DNA of 55,981 bases from JBLHKS01 sp047620505 (lineage in GTDB: Bacteria; Verrucomicrobiota; Verrucomicrobiia; Verrucomicrobiales; DEV007), in assembly GCA_047620505.1 (NCBI GenBank), contig JBLHKS010000021.1, forward strand, positions 1 through 55,981, written 5' to 3'. A model generated the notes under the pieces. It worked only from the letters and a program-made list of their open reading frames with translations, was not told the DNA's origin and did not search any database. Each line of letters begins with the position of its first letter. Within the stretch, counting starts at the first letter, position 1. Below, one piece after another: positions 26,149-37,000 of the stretch. Made by a program: the position numbers and the translations under genes.

Positions 26149-26934
26149 ATGAGAATCGTCGCTTTATCAAATCAAAAAGGTGGTGTTGGAAAAACCACCA
26201 CGACGGTGAATCTCAGTGCCTGCCTTGCACTCGAAGGCAAGCGTGTCGTGATCCTCGATCTTGACCCGCAAGCGAATGCCACGAGCCATCTCGGGATTGC
26301 CCCGGGAGCAAATCCGAGCATTTACCGAGCTCTTTCGGGTGAAGCGGAAGTCGCGACACTGGCGATTGAGACAAAATACGCGAATTTGTCGATCATCCCG
26401 TCTGAAGTTGATCTCGCCGGCGCAGAAATCGAGCTCGCTCGCGACGATGATCACCTTGTGCGGCTCCAGGGGCTGCTCCATGCCTACCGGGAGTCCGCGC
26501 CTTTTGACTACATGCTGATCGATTGTCCGCCTTCGCTCGGCGTGCTGATGACCAGTGCTCTTGCGGCGACTGACGAGATTCTCGTCCCTCTGCAATGCGA
26601 ATATTTCGGACTGGAAGGCCTGGCTCAGGTCGTTTCAGTCACAAATTCAATCCGCGAATCGGGCGTAAACCCGAATCTGCGAATTGAGGGAATCGTCCTC
26701 ACGATGGCCGATACCCGAACCAATCTGACCGAGATGGTCATTAACGATGTGCGCGGTGCTTTTCAAGAGACTGCCTACGAAACTGTGATTCCCCGAAGTG
26801 TCCGGCTCAGCGAAGCGCCGAGCCACTGCAAAGCGATCACTGACTACGCCCCGAAATCTCCGGGCGCGCTCGCTTACGTTGGGCTGTCTCAAGAGTTTCT
26901 GCGCCGCCACAAACCCGCGGAGGAACAAAGCTGA
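26149..26934 (+). CDS. parA: ParA/Soj-family chromosome-partitioning ATPase
   Basis: 261 aa from the Met at 26149, so the protein starts MRIVALSNQKGGVGKTT, the deviant Walker A of ParA ATPases (KGGVGKTT); a longer upstream frame is not needed. Walker A' is VVILDLDPQ and Walker B is YMLIDCPPSLG. These ATPases bind DNA non-specifically and position cargo, normally origin-proximal parS-ParB complexes. No parB gene is adjacent; secA follows 85 nt later. Length matches chromosomal Soj proteins. Confidence 0.92.
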   Translation: MRIVALSNQKGGVGKTTTTVNLSACLALEGKRVVILDLDPQANATSHLGIAPGANPSIYRALSGEAEVATLAIETKYANLSIIPSEVDLAGAEIELARDDDHLVRLQGLLHAYRESAPFDYMLIDCPPSLGVLMTSALAATDEILVPLQCEYFGLEGLAQVVSVTNSIRESGVNPNLRIEGIVLTMADTRTNLTEMVINDVRGAFQETAYETVIPRSVRLSEAPSHCKAITDYAPKSPGALAYVGLSQEFLRRHKPAEEQS

Positions 26935-27019
26935 AGTTGTTTTCCTCTCCAGCTGGCGTCTATTACAGGCTTGCACGAAATTCGTGCCTGCGTCTGCTTC
27001 CGTACAAAAGTAAGAATCG

Positions 27020-30000
27020 ATGATTAAGTGGATTTTAAAGTTAATTGTTGGCAACCAGAACCAACGCAAACTCAAGAAAATTGTTCCTCTCGTTGGCAAG
27101 ATCAACGCGTTCGATGAGGAGTTGCAAAAAGTTGACGACGATACCTTAAAAGGGAAAGTCGACGACTGGAAAGCCTATCTCGGGCGTTATGAAGAGGAGG
27201 TTGAGGCCTACTCTCGGCGACGACTTGAGGCGATGGAGGAGGAAGAACTCGGGGCTGCTTTTGAAACTTGGAAAGAAAGATATAAAGTCCTCGATAACGA
27301 TCTCGACGAGGCCGCCCAACTAGCGGAGGAGGCCAACAGCTGCTCAGCCGATCAACGTGTCGACTATCTCGTTAAGGCTCAGACGAGCTATCAAGAACTG
27401 CGCGATAAATTCCCTCCGCTGCGCAAAGCTTACCTTGAAGAGATCCTGCCTGAAGTGTTCGCCGTAGTCAAAAATGTCGCTCGGCGTCTCTGCGGAAAAA
27501 GCTGGCTGGTGTCCGACTTGGAATTGGAGTGGAACATGGTTCACTTTGATGTTCAGCTAATCGGTGGCGTCGGTTTGCACCGCGGAAACATCGCCGAAAT
27601 GGCGACGGGAGAAGGGAAAACGCTCGTGGCTACCCTCCCTGTTGTTCTCAACGCGCTGACTGGACTTGGAGTCCACCTCGTCACCGTTAACGACTATCTT
27701 GCTCGTCGTGACTCGGAGTGGATGGGGCATCTCTTCAACTGGCTTGGGCTTTCGGTCGGCTGCATTCAGGGCGGTCACGCTCAAACTCCCGATGTCAGGC
27801 GTGAACAATATAATTGCGATATCACCTACGGAACTGCTTCTGAATTTGGTTTTGACTATCTTCGCGACAACGGGATGGCGGAATCGGTCAAAAAGCAGGT
27901 CCAGCGTGGCCACTACTTTGCGCTGATCGATGAGGTTGACTCGATTTTGATCGATGAAGCCCGGACGCCGCTGATCATTTCGGGGCCTGTTACAAAAACG
28001 ACCCATCAATTCGACCGCTTCAAGCCTGCGGTCAATATGTTGGTCAAAAAACAGAATAAGCTCATCAATGAAATGGCCGCTGAGGCCAAGAAGGCGGTTG
28101 AAGCGGAAGACATGGAGGCAGCCGGTCGGATGCTTTTCCGCGTGAAACTTGGCCAGCCGCGTCATCGGATTCTGTTGCGCTTGATGCAGGAGCCTGAAGC
28201 TCGCCGCGCGCTCGAAAAGGCCGAGCTATACTATTATCAAAAGCAGAAGCAAGTCGCTCAGGAGCTATTCGAATTAAAAGAAGAGCTCTTCTTCACCATG
28301 GACGACAAAAGCCATGATGCGGATTTGACTGAAATGGGACGTAGGCAGCTTGATCCAGACGATCCAGACGGGTTTGTGCTGCCTGACTTGGCCAGCATTT
28401 TCTCTGACATCGATGGAGACGAATCGCTGAGCGATGAAGATAAAACCAAGCGTAAGCACGAAATCGAGCAAAGCATGGATCAGCAGGGGATTCGCCTGCA
28501 TAGTATCGGCCAGTTGCTGAAGGCCTATTGTCTTTACGAAAAGGATGTCGACTACGTTGTCGAAGAGAATAAGGTTGTTATCGTCGATGAAAATACCGGC
28601 CGTAAAATGGTTGGCCGTCGCTGGAGCGACGGGCTTCACCAGGCTGTTGAGGCGAAAGAAGGCGTCAAGATTGACCAGGAAACTCAGACGCTGGCGACAA
28701 TCACGATTCAGAACTACTTCCGTCTTTACGAAAAGATGGGCGGGATGACGGGAACGGCCGAAACCGAAGCCGCCGAATTTCACGATATCTACAAAGTCGA
28801 CGTTCTGGTGATGCCGACAAACCGCGCGATTGCTCGAATCGATGGAAACGACAAGGTCTATCGCTCGCGTCGCGAGAAGCTTTCTTCCGTGATTCAGTTG
28901 GTTAAGAAAGTGAACGCAGAGGGCCAGCCAATTCTGCTTGGAACGGCGAGTGTCGATTCGTCCGAGACAATTTCGCGGATGCTCAAGCGGGAGAAAATCG
29001 TTCACAACGTTCTCAACGCAAAACATCACCGTCAGGAGGCGGAAATCGTTCAGCGCGCGGGCTTGAAGCACGCAGTGACCGTCGCCACGAACATGGCTGG
29101 CCGAGGAACGGATATTAAGCTAGGTGAAGGTGTTTCGGAACTGGGCGGATTGATGGTGATCGGCACGGAGCGGCACCCGTCGCGTCGAATCGACCGGCAG
29201 CTTCGAGGCCGATGTGCGCGTCAGGGTGATCCGGGCGAATCGGTCTTTTACGTTAGTTTCGAAGACGATCTGATGCGCCAGTACGGAGCTGCGGATCGGA
29301 TGACTCGGTTGATGGATCGCCTCAAACTTGAGGAAGGTCAGGAACTCGAAGGCGGGATGCTGACTCGCGTCATCGAAATGGCGCAGCGCCGAGTTGAGGA
29401 GCGAAATTACATGCGTCGGAAGTGGGTTCTTCAATACGACGACGTGATGAACCAACAGCGCGGAGTCATTTACGGTTTCCGCAACGAAGTTCTTCAAAGC
29501 GAAGATCCGCACGTTCAGATTGTAGAGATCATCGAGGAAGCAATTCCGGTTCGCATCGCTGAATATCTTTCGGTTGAGGGCTCCGATATCGCAACCGACT
29601 ACGTCGGGCTTCTCGGTTGGGTTAACACGACCTTTCCACTTCGGCTCAGCGCAGAAGAGGCTGACTTTGAAAGCAAGACCGAAGAGGAAATCGGTGAATT
29701 CATCGTTGACCGAGTCAGAAAGGCCTATGAGCTGAAGATGTCTTTCGAGGCTGCAGAGGCCTCGGATGAGATGGAGCGCTATATCATTCTGAAAGCGATT
29801 GATGATCTTTGGCGCGAGCATCTCTATGCGATGGACGGGTTGCGCGAAGGCATTCAATGGCGTGCTCAAGGACAGAAGGACCCGTTGGTTGAATACAAAA
29901 AAGAAGCCTACGACATGTTTGTCACGTTGATGGACGATGTCCGCCAGGGCGTGATCAAGAGTCTGTTTACGTATCGGACTCAGCAAGCTCCGCAGTCGAT

Positions 30001-30241
30001 CGACTCGCTGCTTTCTCGTTTGAAACAGAATCAGCCGGATTCGGTTGGAGACTTTTTTGGCGGAGGTCAGCAAAAAGCAGGAGGCGATGGCGCAGCAGCA
30101 GCTGCTGGTCCAGGCCAGCCTCAAGGCCCGCAAATCAGACTTCCGGTCAAACGCGAAGAGCCGAAAGTTGGCCGAAACGAGCCGTGCCCTTGTAAGAGCG
30201 GCAAAAAATTCAAGCAGTGCTGCGGAGCAAAATCGGCGTAA
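27020..30241 (+). CDS. secA: preprotein translocase ATPase subunit SecA
   Basis: 1073 aa cytoplasmic and membrane-bound motor that drives proteins through SecYEG. Walker A is MATGEGKTLVA, DEAD-like motif is LIDEVDSILIDEARTPLIIS, and GTASVDSSETIS, NMAGRGTDIKLG and QLRGRCARQGDPG mark the second nucleotide-binding fold. The C-terminus is a zinc SEC-C motif, CPCKSGKKFKQCC, after a Gly/Ala/Gln-rich linker. About 150 extra residues (near 325-475) lie in the preprotein cross-linking region, as also seen in Bacteroidota and PVC SecA. A palindrome copy (30096-30107) encodes Ala-Ala-Ala in the linker, where the protein sequence should be loosely constrained. Confidence 0.97.
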   Translation: MIKWILKLIVGNQNQRKLKKIVPLVGKINAFDEELQKVDDDTLKGKVDDWKAYLGRYEEEVEAYSRRRLEAMEEEELGAAFETWKERYKVLDNDLDEAAQLAEEANSCSADQRVDYLVKAQTSYQELRDKFPPLRKAYLEEILPEVFAVVKNVARRLCGKSWLVSDLELEWNMVHFDVQLIGGVGLHRGNIAEMATGEGKTLVATLPVVLNALTGLGVHLVTVNDYLARRDSEWMGHLFNWLGLSVGCIQGGHAQTPDVRREQYNCDITYGTASEFGFDYLRDNGMAESVKKQVQRGHYFALIDEVDSILIDEARTPLIISGPVTKTTHQFDRFKPAVNMLVKKQNKLINEMAAEAKKAVEAEDMEAAGRMLFRVKLGQPRHRILLRLMQEPEARRALEKAELYYYQKQKQVAQELFELKEELFFTMDDKSHDADLTEMGRRQLDPDDPDGFVLPDLASIFSDIDGDESLSDEDKTKRKHEIEQSMDQQGIRLHSIGQLLKAYCLYEKDVDYVVEENKVVIVDENTGRKMVGRRWSDGLHQAVEAKEGVKIDQETQTLATITIQNYFRLYEKMGGMTGTAETEAAEFHDIYKVDVLVMPTNRAIARIDGNDKVYRSRREKLSSVIQLVKKVNAEGQPILLGTASVDSSETISRMLKREKIVHNVLNAKHHRQEAEIVQRAGLKHAVTVATNMAGRGTDIKLGEGVSELGGLMVIGTERHPSRRIDRQLRGRCARQGDPGESVFYVSFEDDLMRQYGAADRMTRLMDRLKLEEGQELEGGMLTRVIEMAQRRVEERNYMRRKWVLQYDDVMNQQRGVIYGFRNEVLQSEDPHVQIVEIIEEAIPVRIAEYLSVEGSDIATDYVGLLGWVNTTFPLRLSAEEADFESKTEEEIGEFIVDRVRKAYELKMSFEAAEASDEMERYIILKAIDDLWREHLYAMDGLREGIQWRAQGQKDPLVEYKKEAYDMFVTLMDDVRQGVIKSLFTYRTQQAPQSIDSLLSRLKQNQPDSVGDFFGGGQQKAGGDGAAAAAGPGQPQGPQIRLPVKREEPKVGRNEPCPCKSGKKFKQCCGAKSA

Positions 30242-30385
30242 AACATCGCCTGAAAGCTCTGATTTTCCTCACGCTGACGTCATTTTCAATCTGAGATCCA
30301 ATTCTTTGCCAAATCGTTTGGCCTGGAGTCGGACTTCTGCTAAACAGTCTCCCCTTCGCGCAGATGCGCGGAGCCCTCCCAGGCT

Positions 30386-33300
30386 ATGAGCCCCGACCGC
30401 GCGACCCTAAATTTCCTAAATTCATTCTCCGAAGACTACCGCAAAGAGGGCGAACGCCTTCAGCGTGATGGTTTTGTAACTCAGATCTTCGGCGATCACA
30501 GAAAAGTCCAAGGCCGGGTGGAGGACCGGGGCGAGCTTTGTCGAACGACGCTGCAATTCGAGAACGAAGAAGGATGGACCGGAAAATGTTCTTGCCGAGA
30601 GGGGCGAAAATGCCCGGCGCTGGTTGCGACGATGATCGAGCGGCTTAGTCGAGGCGAAACGCTTCCGGAGTCGCCGAACGAATTCGAAGATCAGACGATC
30701 ACGGAGCTGTTGGAAGAGCGTCTTGGTCGGCCGATGGAGCCGAAGGAGGACGCGTTCATCGATAAGCTGGAGAAACGCTATCAGCGCTTCGAATCCGAGG
30801 GCGAATTGAAGGATCACGACCTCGTTCGGCTCAACCCGCGTTGGCCGGTCGAATCCTACGAACCGATCCAGCTCTGGCCGACTCCGCCGAGCAATATCGT
30901 CGAGTTCTGGAACTACATCGCTTATCATTTCCGGAACCGGAACTTCGCGTATCCGAAGTTCATGGAAGCCGTGACCGACCTGGAAGCGGTCGAGGAAGCG
31001 TTGAGTGAATGGGAGCGTCAACAGGCCGAGGAAGCGTGGAGGCAAACCGTTTTCGGCTACGAAGAGCCAGCGAACGACACCGCCGATGCGATGGAGTTGC
31101 GGCTGCTCTTGACGACGACTGAAGCTCGTTTGCAGTGGCGCGAGGCCGGTTCGGACGGTCGTTTCATGACCGTGAGTGATCGCGGTGAACTCGGTCGCTT
31201 TGCCAAACACCGCGAAGCCGGGGCTTTGCATTTTGATGGGGGATCGGCGTTGATCTGGGAGAATTTTCTCGTCGCGACCGAAGAATCTGAAGGCGTAACC
31301 CTTCGGCTCGCCTCTGCAGAGCGCGCTGCGATTCTAAATCGGCTTTTCCACACGCCAGAGTTGGAAGGTTCGATGGTCAATCTTGACGAAAAACCGATCG
31401 CGGTTTCCGACAAAGCGATGCAGTGGGTTTGTGAGGATGCGGATCCGAACAGCGATCAACTTGTGCTTCGTTTGATCGACGCAGACGGCAACCAGGTTCC
31501 TCATTCGGTGCGCCTGTTACCGGGGCAGCCGAATCTGTTTCTCGGCGAAGCAGAAGTGTACCCGGGCCCGCCATTCTGGGGCGAGGGGACGGAAATTCAG
31601 CCAGTTTACGAGATTCCTCGACGTGTTTTGCAAAGCGAGTCAGGCGTTTCGTTCCTCAGCGGTATTTCCGCGGCGCTTCCCGAAACACTAAGCAAGAGAA
31701 TCGTCGATCAGGAGATGATTCCGAAGTTAACGCTTCGGCTGAATCAGAAATTGACCGGTGCCGAAAGCGAGCAGCTGCTGGTTGAGGCGGAAGCGACCGA
31801 CGCGGACGGAACGCGTCGTGAAGTCCTCGAACGTGAGGGCTGGATCGTGACCGAACGTTCGGATCGAACCGATGTCGAGACGATTTTCCGCTACAAACGG
31901 CGGGCTCTCCGGCCAATTCCTGATTTGATCGAGCCGCTGAATTTGACTTGGGAAGTTGGCCGAAGGTGCTTCCGAACCCGAGTTACGCGGACATTTCCAG
32001 AGAAGTTCGTCGAATGGTGCGAGCGGCTGCCTGAAGGGCTCGATGTCGATTTTGACGAGCATCTCCAGTCACTGCGGGCGGACCCGGTTAAGGCTTCGGT
32101 TACGTTCGATATCGTTGCGTCTGAGATCGATTGGTTTGACCTGAAAATCGCGGTCGACGTCGAAGGGCTCAATCTGACGATGGACGAAGTTCGGGCGCTC
32201 GTCGCGGCGCGCGGTGGTTTTGTCCGGATGAAGGGCGGCGGCTGGCTACGGCTCGCATTTGATCTTACCGAGGAGCAAACTCGGGCGGTCAGCCGACTTG
32301 GGCTCGACCCGTTCGACCTCACAGGCGAGAGCCACCGGATGCACGTGCTCCAGCTCGCGGAGCCGCTGGCGAAAGAGGTTTTTGATGCCGCTGCCTGGGA
32401 GCAGATCTGCAAACGTTCGGCAGAGCTTAAATTGCGCGTTAGCCCGAAGGTGCCGGCTGATCTTAAGCTCGAATTGCGGCCTTACCAGATCGAGGGTTTC
32501 CACTTTTTGGCTTACCTTTCAACGAACGGCTTCGGCGGAATTCTGGCGGATGACATGGGATTGGGTAAGACCGTCCAGGCGATCACTTGGTTGCTTTGGC
32601 TTCGCGAAAACGAAACTCGCCAGCGGCCTGCTCTCGTCGTTTGCCCGAAATCGGTGCTCGATGTCTGGGCAGGGGAGGTGCGGAAATTTTCTCCTGATTT
32701 GCGGGTTCAAATTCTGCGCGCCAAGGGCGATCTCGACATGGATGTGGTTCGAGAAGGCGTTGACGTCCTCGTTCTGAACTACTCGCAACTGCGGGTGAAT
32801 GGTGAACATCTGATGAAGCAACGTTGGCTCGCCGTGATTCTCGATGAGGGCCAGCAGATCAAGAATCCGGACTCAAAAGCCGCGAAAGCTGCTCGTCAGC
32901 TCGAGTCAGATAACCGACTCGTCCTAACAGGCACACCGATCGAGAACCGTCTGCTCGATATCTGGAGTCTGATGGGGTTTGCGATGCCCGGGGTGTTAGG
33001 AAATCGGAAGTATTTTCGCGATCGCTTTGATCGCCGCAAAGATCCGCTCTGTCAGGAACGACTCTCGGCGCGACTTCGACCGTTCCTCCTTCGACGCACG
33101 AAAGGACAGGTCGCCGTTGATCTTCCGCCGCGGACTGAAGAGGACGTTCTCTGCAAAATGGAGAAGACTCAGGAGCAACTCTACAAAGACGAACTGGCGC
33201 GGATCCAGTCGGTCGTTCTCAAAGCAGACGACGACGAAAAATTCAATCGCGCTCGATTCACCGTGCTTCAGGGGCTTACTCGGTTGCGGCAGATTTGCTG

Positions 33301-33925
33301 TCACCCGGCACTCATCAATCCAGACCAACCGGAAGCAGAATCCGCGAAGTTCACCGCTTTGTTCTACCTTTTGGATCAGCTACAAGAAGAGGGCCACAAG
33401 GTGCTCGTTTTCAGCCAGTTCGTTACGATGCTGAAGCTGATCGAGAAGCGCTTGATCGACGAAAAACGGCACTACACAATGCTGACGGGGCAGACGCGGG
33501 ATCGTCAGGCGGTGATCGAAGAATTCCAGACTTCCGAAGAGCCGACAGTCTTCCTTCTATCCTTGAAAGCGGGCGGTAGCGGTCTGAACCTGACAGCTGC
33601 TTCGTATGTTATTCTTTACGATCCGTGGTGGAATCCAGCGGTCGAAAATCAGGCGATCGACCGGACTCACCGGATTGGCCAAACGAACAAAGTCATCGCT
33701 TACCGTTTGTTGATGCGCGACTCCGTTGAGGAAAAGATTCGGGTTCTGCAAAAGCAGAAGGAAGCAGCCGCAACCGGCGTTCTCGGCGAAGAAGGTTTCG
33801 CGAAATCGTTAAGCCGGACCGACCTGAAGTTCCTTTTTGATGGCCCGGGACAGCCGACTTTGAATCTTCTGGATGGTGAAAGCGAAGACGGAGATGACGA
33901 CGAGGAAGAGGATGAAGACGAATAG
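30386..33925 (+). CDS. SNF2-family DEAD/DEAH helicase
   Basis: 1179 aa. An N-terminal SWIM-like zinc finger (GKCSCREGRKCPAL) is followed by a long region of unknown fold, then the SNF2 ATPase core: motif I DDMGLGKTVQA near residue 724, motif II ILDEGQ near 818, LVLTGTPIENRL, and the C-terminal RecA lobe with LLSLKAGGSGLNLT and QAIDRTHRIGQTNKV. The tail is strongly acidic (mostly Asp and Glu). Such bacterial proteins move on double-stranded DNA to remodel protein-DNA complexes. The SWIM finger lacks the usual final His (Ala in its place). It stands alone, 144 nt after secA. Palindrome copy 31770-31779. Confidence 0.92.
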   Translation: MSPDRATLNFLNSFSEDYRKEGERLQRDGFVTQIFGDHRKVQGRVEDRGELCRTTLQFENEEGWTGKCSCREGRKCPALVATMIERLSRGETLPESPNEFEDQTITELLEERLGRPMEPKEDAFIDKLEKRYQRFESEGELKDHDLVRLNPRWPVESYEPIQLWPTPPSNIVEFWNYIAYHFRNRNFAYPKFMEAVTDLEAVEEALSEWERQQAEEAWRQTVFGYEEPANDTADAMELRLLLTTTEARLQWREAGSDGRFMTVSDRGELGRFAKHREAGALHFDGGSALIWENFLVATEESEGVTLRLASAERAAILNRLFHTPELEGSMVNLDEKPIAVSDKAMQWVCEDADPNSDQLVLRLIDADGNQVPHSVRLLPGQPNLFLGEAEVYPGPPFWGEGTEIQPVYEIPRRVLQSESGVSFLSGISAALPETLSKRIVDQEMIPKLTLRLNQKLTGAESEQLLVEAEATDADGTRREVLEREGWIVTERSDRTDVETIFRYKRRALRPIPDLIEPLNLTWEVGRRCFRTRVTRTFPEKFVEWCERLPEGLDVDFDEHLQSLRADPVKASVTFDIVASEIDWFDLKIAVDVEGLNLTMDEVRALVAARGGFVRMKGGGWLRLAFDLTEEQTRAVSRLGLDPFDLTGESHRMHVLQLAEPLAKEVFDAAAWEQICKRSAELKLRVSPKVPADLKLELRPYQIEGFHFLAYLSTNGFGGILADDMGLGKTVQAITWLLWLRENETRQRPALVVCPKSVLDVWAGEVRKFSPDLRVQILRAKGDLDMDVVREGVDVLVLNYSQLRVNGEHLMKQRWLAVILDEGQQIKNPDSKAAKAARQLESDNRLVLTGTPIENRLLDIWSLMGFAMPGVLGNRKYFRDRFDRRKDPLCQERLSARLRPFLLRRTKGQVAVDLPPRTEEDVLCKMEKTQEQLYKDELARIQSVVLKADDDEKFNRARFTVLQGLTRLRQICCHPALINPDQPEAESAKFTALFYLLDQLQEEGHKVLVFSQFVTMLKLIEKRLIDEKRHYTMLTGQTRDRQAVIEEFQTSEEPTVFLLSLKAGGSGLNLTAASYVILYDPWWNPAVENQAIDRTHRIGQTNKVIAYRLLMRDSVEEKIRVLQKQKEAAATGVLGEEGFAKSLSRTDLKFLFDGPGQPTLNLLDGESEDGDDDEEEDEDE

Positions 33926-34014
33926 AAGTTTGTGAAGCGGCAGTGATTTCGGCCAACGCGCCTGATCCGGGCAAATAGGGGCGATTTCCGGTCAGGTTCG
34001 GGCGTGTTATAAGC

Positions 34015-37000
34015 ATGAAACCCCTCATGCGAATCGGATTGGCGCTCGCTGCGCTTCAAACTTGGGCCTCGGCAGACGATTGGCCGGCGTGGCGGCATGA
34101 CGCCGGGCGAAGCGGGGTGACCAGCCAGCAGCTGCCGGCGGAGATGCACCTCCAATGGTCGCGCCAACTCCCCCCGTTGACTCCGGCTTGGGCCGAGGAT
34201 GTCCGCCTTCAATTCGATAGCGCTTACCAACCGATCGTCGTCGGAAAGCTGATGATCGTGGCGTCTTCGTTGAACGATTCAGTCAGCGCGTACGAAACGA
34301 AAACGGGTAAGCTCAAGTGGCGGTTTTTCGCGGATGCGCCGGTGCGATTCGCTCCTGTTGCGTCGGGAGGCAGCATCTATTTTGGCGCGGATGACGGCTG
34401 TCTCTATCGCGTTAGCGAAACGGATGGCGCTCTGATTTCCAAGTGGAATGCGACGCCGTCAGATCGGTTGGCGCTCGGGAACGATCGGCTGATTTCCGTC
34501 TGGCCGGTGCGGGGTGGCCCGGTGGTCGTCGACGATCGCATTTACTTTACGATAGGCGTCTGGCCTTTTGAGGGAACTTACCTGACAAGCGTAAAACTCA
34601 ATGACGAAACGGCGCAGCTGGCACCGCTAACTCCGTTAGACGATTCGAGCCCACAGGGCTATTTGGCATCGAACGGCAAGAGACTCGTCATTCCGCGCGG
34701 CCGGGCGAACGTTCTCTGCCGAGATCTCGCGACTGGTAAAGCGATTTCGCTTAAGTATCGGGTTAAGGGCGACTACCATGCGATTGCTCACGAGAACTGG
34801 ATGGTTCATGCCGGAGGGGTTGTCCGGCTCGATACCGGCGTGGCGGTGGCTCCGGATTTCACAGCCCTCCGTCCGCTGATTTCGGATGGAAAAACCTATT
34901 TCGCGAAAGACGGGAAGGTCCTCGCTTTTGATCTAAAGAATCTCAAGACGGTTGAAAAGACTGATCGCAAAGGAAATGCCATCACGGTTCAGGAGCCGCC
35001 GCTTCTTTGGTCATTCGCGGATCAGGCGGCGACGAAAGTGCATCTGAAAGCGGGTCAGCAAATCTTCTGTCATCACAAGGACCGCATTTTCGCGATCGAA
35101 GTGCCTGCGGCTGACGGAGCGCCAGGTGTATCGTTTTCGGCGAGTATCGAAGGCACTTGTGCTTCGATGCTAGCTGCAGACGGGAAACTGTTCGTGGTCA
35201 CTGAGGAAGGTAAGATCAGCTGTTTCGGCCCATCTGAGGCTACGGCGGTTTTGCAGAAAGAAGCCCATGCCCAACTTCCGTCGAATACCGAATGGAGGGC
35301 GAAAGCGACCGAGATTCTGGAGCAATCGAAAGAAGCAAACGGCTATTGTCTTGCTCTGGGAATTGGATCGGGTGGGCTGGTTGAAGAACTAGCTCGGCAG
35401 TCGAAAATGAAGATCATTGTGATCGATCCCGATGCAGATCGGATTCGTGAATTTCGCCAACGCTGGGATGGAATGGGTCTGTACGGAACGCGGATCGTCG
35501 CGAAAGTTGGCGCTCTTGGCGATCTTCGGCTTCCGCCGTACTTTGCGAGCTTGATCGTCAGCGAAGCGGTCGACGCTGGGGAGTTCGCCGAAGAAATCTT
35601 CCGCATTTTAAGGCCTTATGGCGGGGTGGCCTGCTTGGAAAACACGGCAAAACAGCACGATGATCTCGCCGCCGCAAGCCAGCACCTGCCGAAAGCCGTA
35701 GTCGCGCATGCAGGCTCTTTGACGACGTTGACGCGCGAGGGCGCGCTGCCAGGTTCGGCGAATTGGACTCACGAATATGGCGATGCCGGAAACACCCTGA
35801 CCTCGAGCGACACCCTCGTGAAAGCGCCGCTCGGCGTCCTCTGGTTTGGAGGGCCTGCCGGCGATGGTGATCTTTTTTACAACCGGCATTACTGGGGGCC
35901 GAGCATGGCGGTAATCCAAGGTCGCATGTTTGTTCAGGGCCCTGACAAGCTCACTGCGATCGACATCTACACTGGCCGGATTCTATGGAAAATTCCGCTT
36001 CAAGAAGAAGAGGGAAACCGAGCCGGTCGCCAAGGCTGGAATTTCGAAACCAAGCTCGCTGGATTCCATTTTGTTGCCTCAGATGACTCGCTCTATCTAG
36101 TAGATGGCCGCGAGATCGTCCGGATTGATCCAGTAACTGGCGCTCAGCTCGCAAAGTTTACTAATCCGGACGAAGATGCCGTTTGGGGTCGTGTCAGGGC
36201 TCATGAGGATCTCCTCATCGTCTCGGTTTTCCACGGTGCCGGGTCTGCTGAGAAACCGCCAACGGAAATAGTTGCTCTCGACAAGGAAACCGGTGAGGTG
36301 CGTTGGAGTAAAAAGGCGGATCAAGGCTTTCCGGTGTTCGCGCTTGGTGAAGGAAAGCTATTCTGCTTCGACGGAGGAATCGAGCAGTACTATGACATCC
36401 GTGTGCGCCGAGGCGCGCTGCCGAAAACCACTGAGCAGAAGACGATTAAAGCTGTCGATCTGAAATCTGGAGAGGTCCTTTGGGAGAAACCAACTGACAT
36501 CATCGCGACTTGGCTATCCTACTCTTCGGAGCACGATGTGATGGTCGTCTCCAACAAAGAAAATGTGGCTGCGTTTCGAGGTAAGACGGGAAATGAACTC
36601 TGGCGAGAAGCTTCGGTAGGCGTGGGATTCAAAGGGCATCCGGAGAACTACTGGGACAAGGTTATTATCTGGAAAGACCGGATTCTCGATCAACGCGGGC
36701 CGGGTCTCGCTTATGATCTGGAGACTGGCAAACGGATGATGAGCAAGCATCCGATCACAGGCGAATCGACGCCCTGGTCGTTCACGAAATCCGGCCATCA
36801 TTGTAACTATGCGATTGCGAGCGAGCACTTGATGACGTTCCGCGCGGCTGACGCCGGTTTTTGCGATCTGGAAAGTGGAGGAACGAGCAGACTAACCGGT
36901 TTTCGCTCAGGCTGCCGCAACAGTCTCATCCCTGCTGGTGGCGTTCTGAATGCGCCAAACTTTGCGTTTGGGTGTAGCTGCGGGTATTCGCTTTTTACCT

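Noticed and set aside
26149..27019. A replication origin or parS cluster near parA
   Set aside because: No parB, dnaA, DnaA-box cluster or parS-like dyad is visible. The dispersed palindrome is too frequent to be parS.
28274..30133. Long minus-strand open frames of 265 and 337 codons
   Set aside because: They lie fully antisense to secA, whose motifs are beyond doubt, and have no domain signs. They are by-products of codon use.
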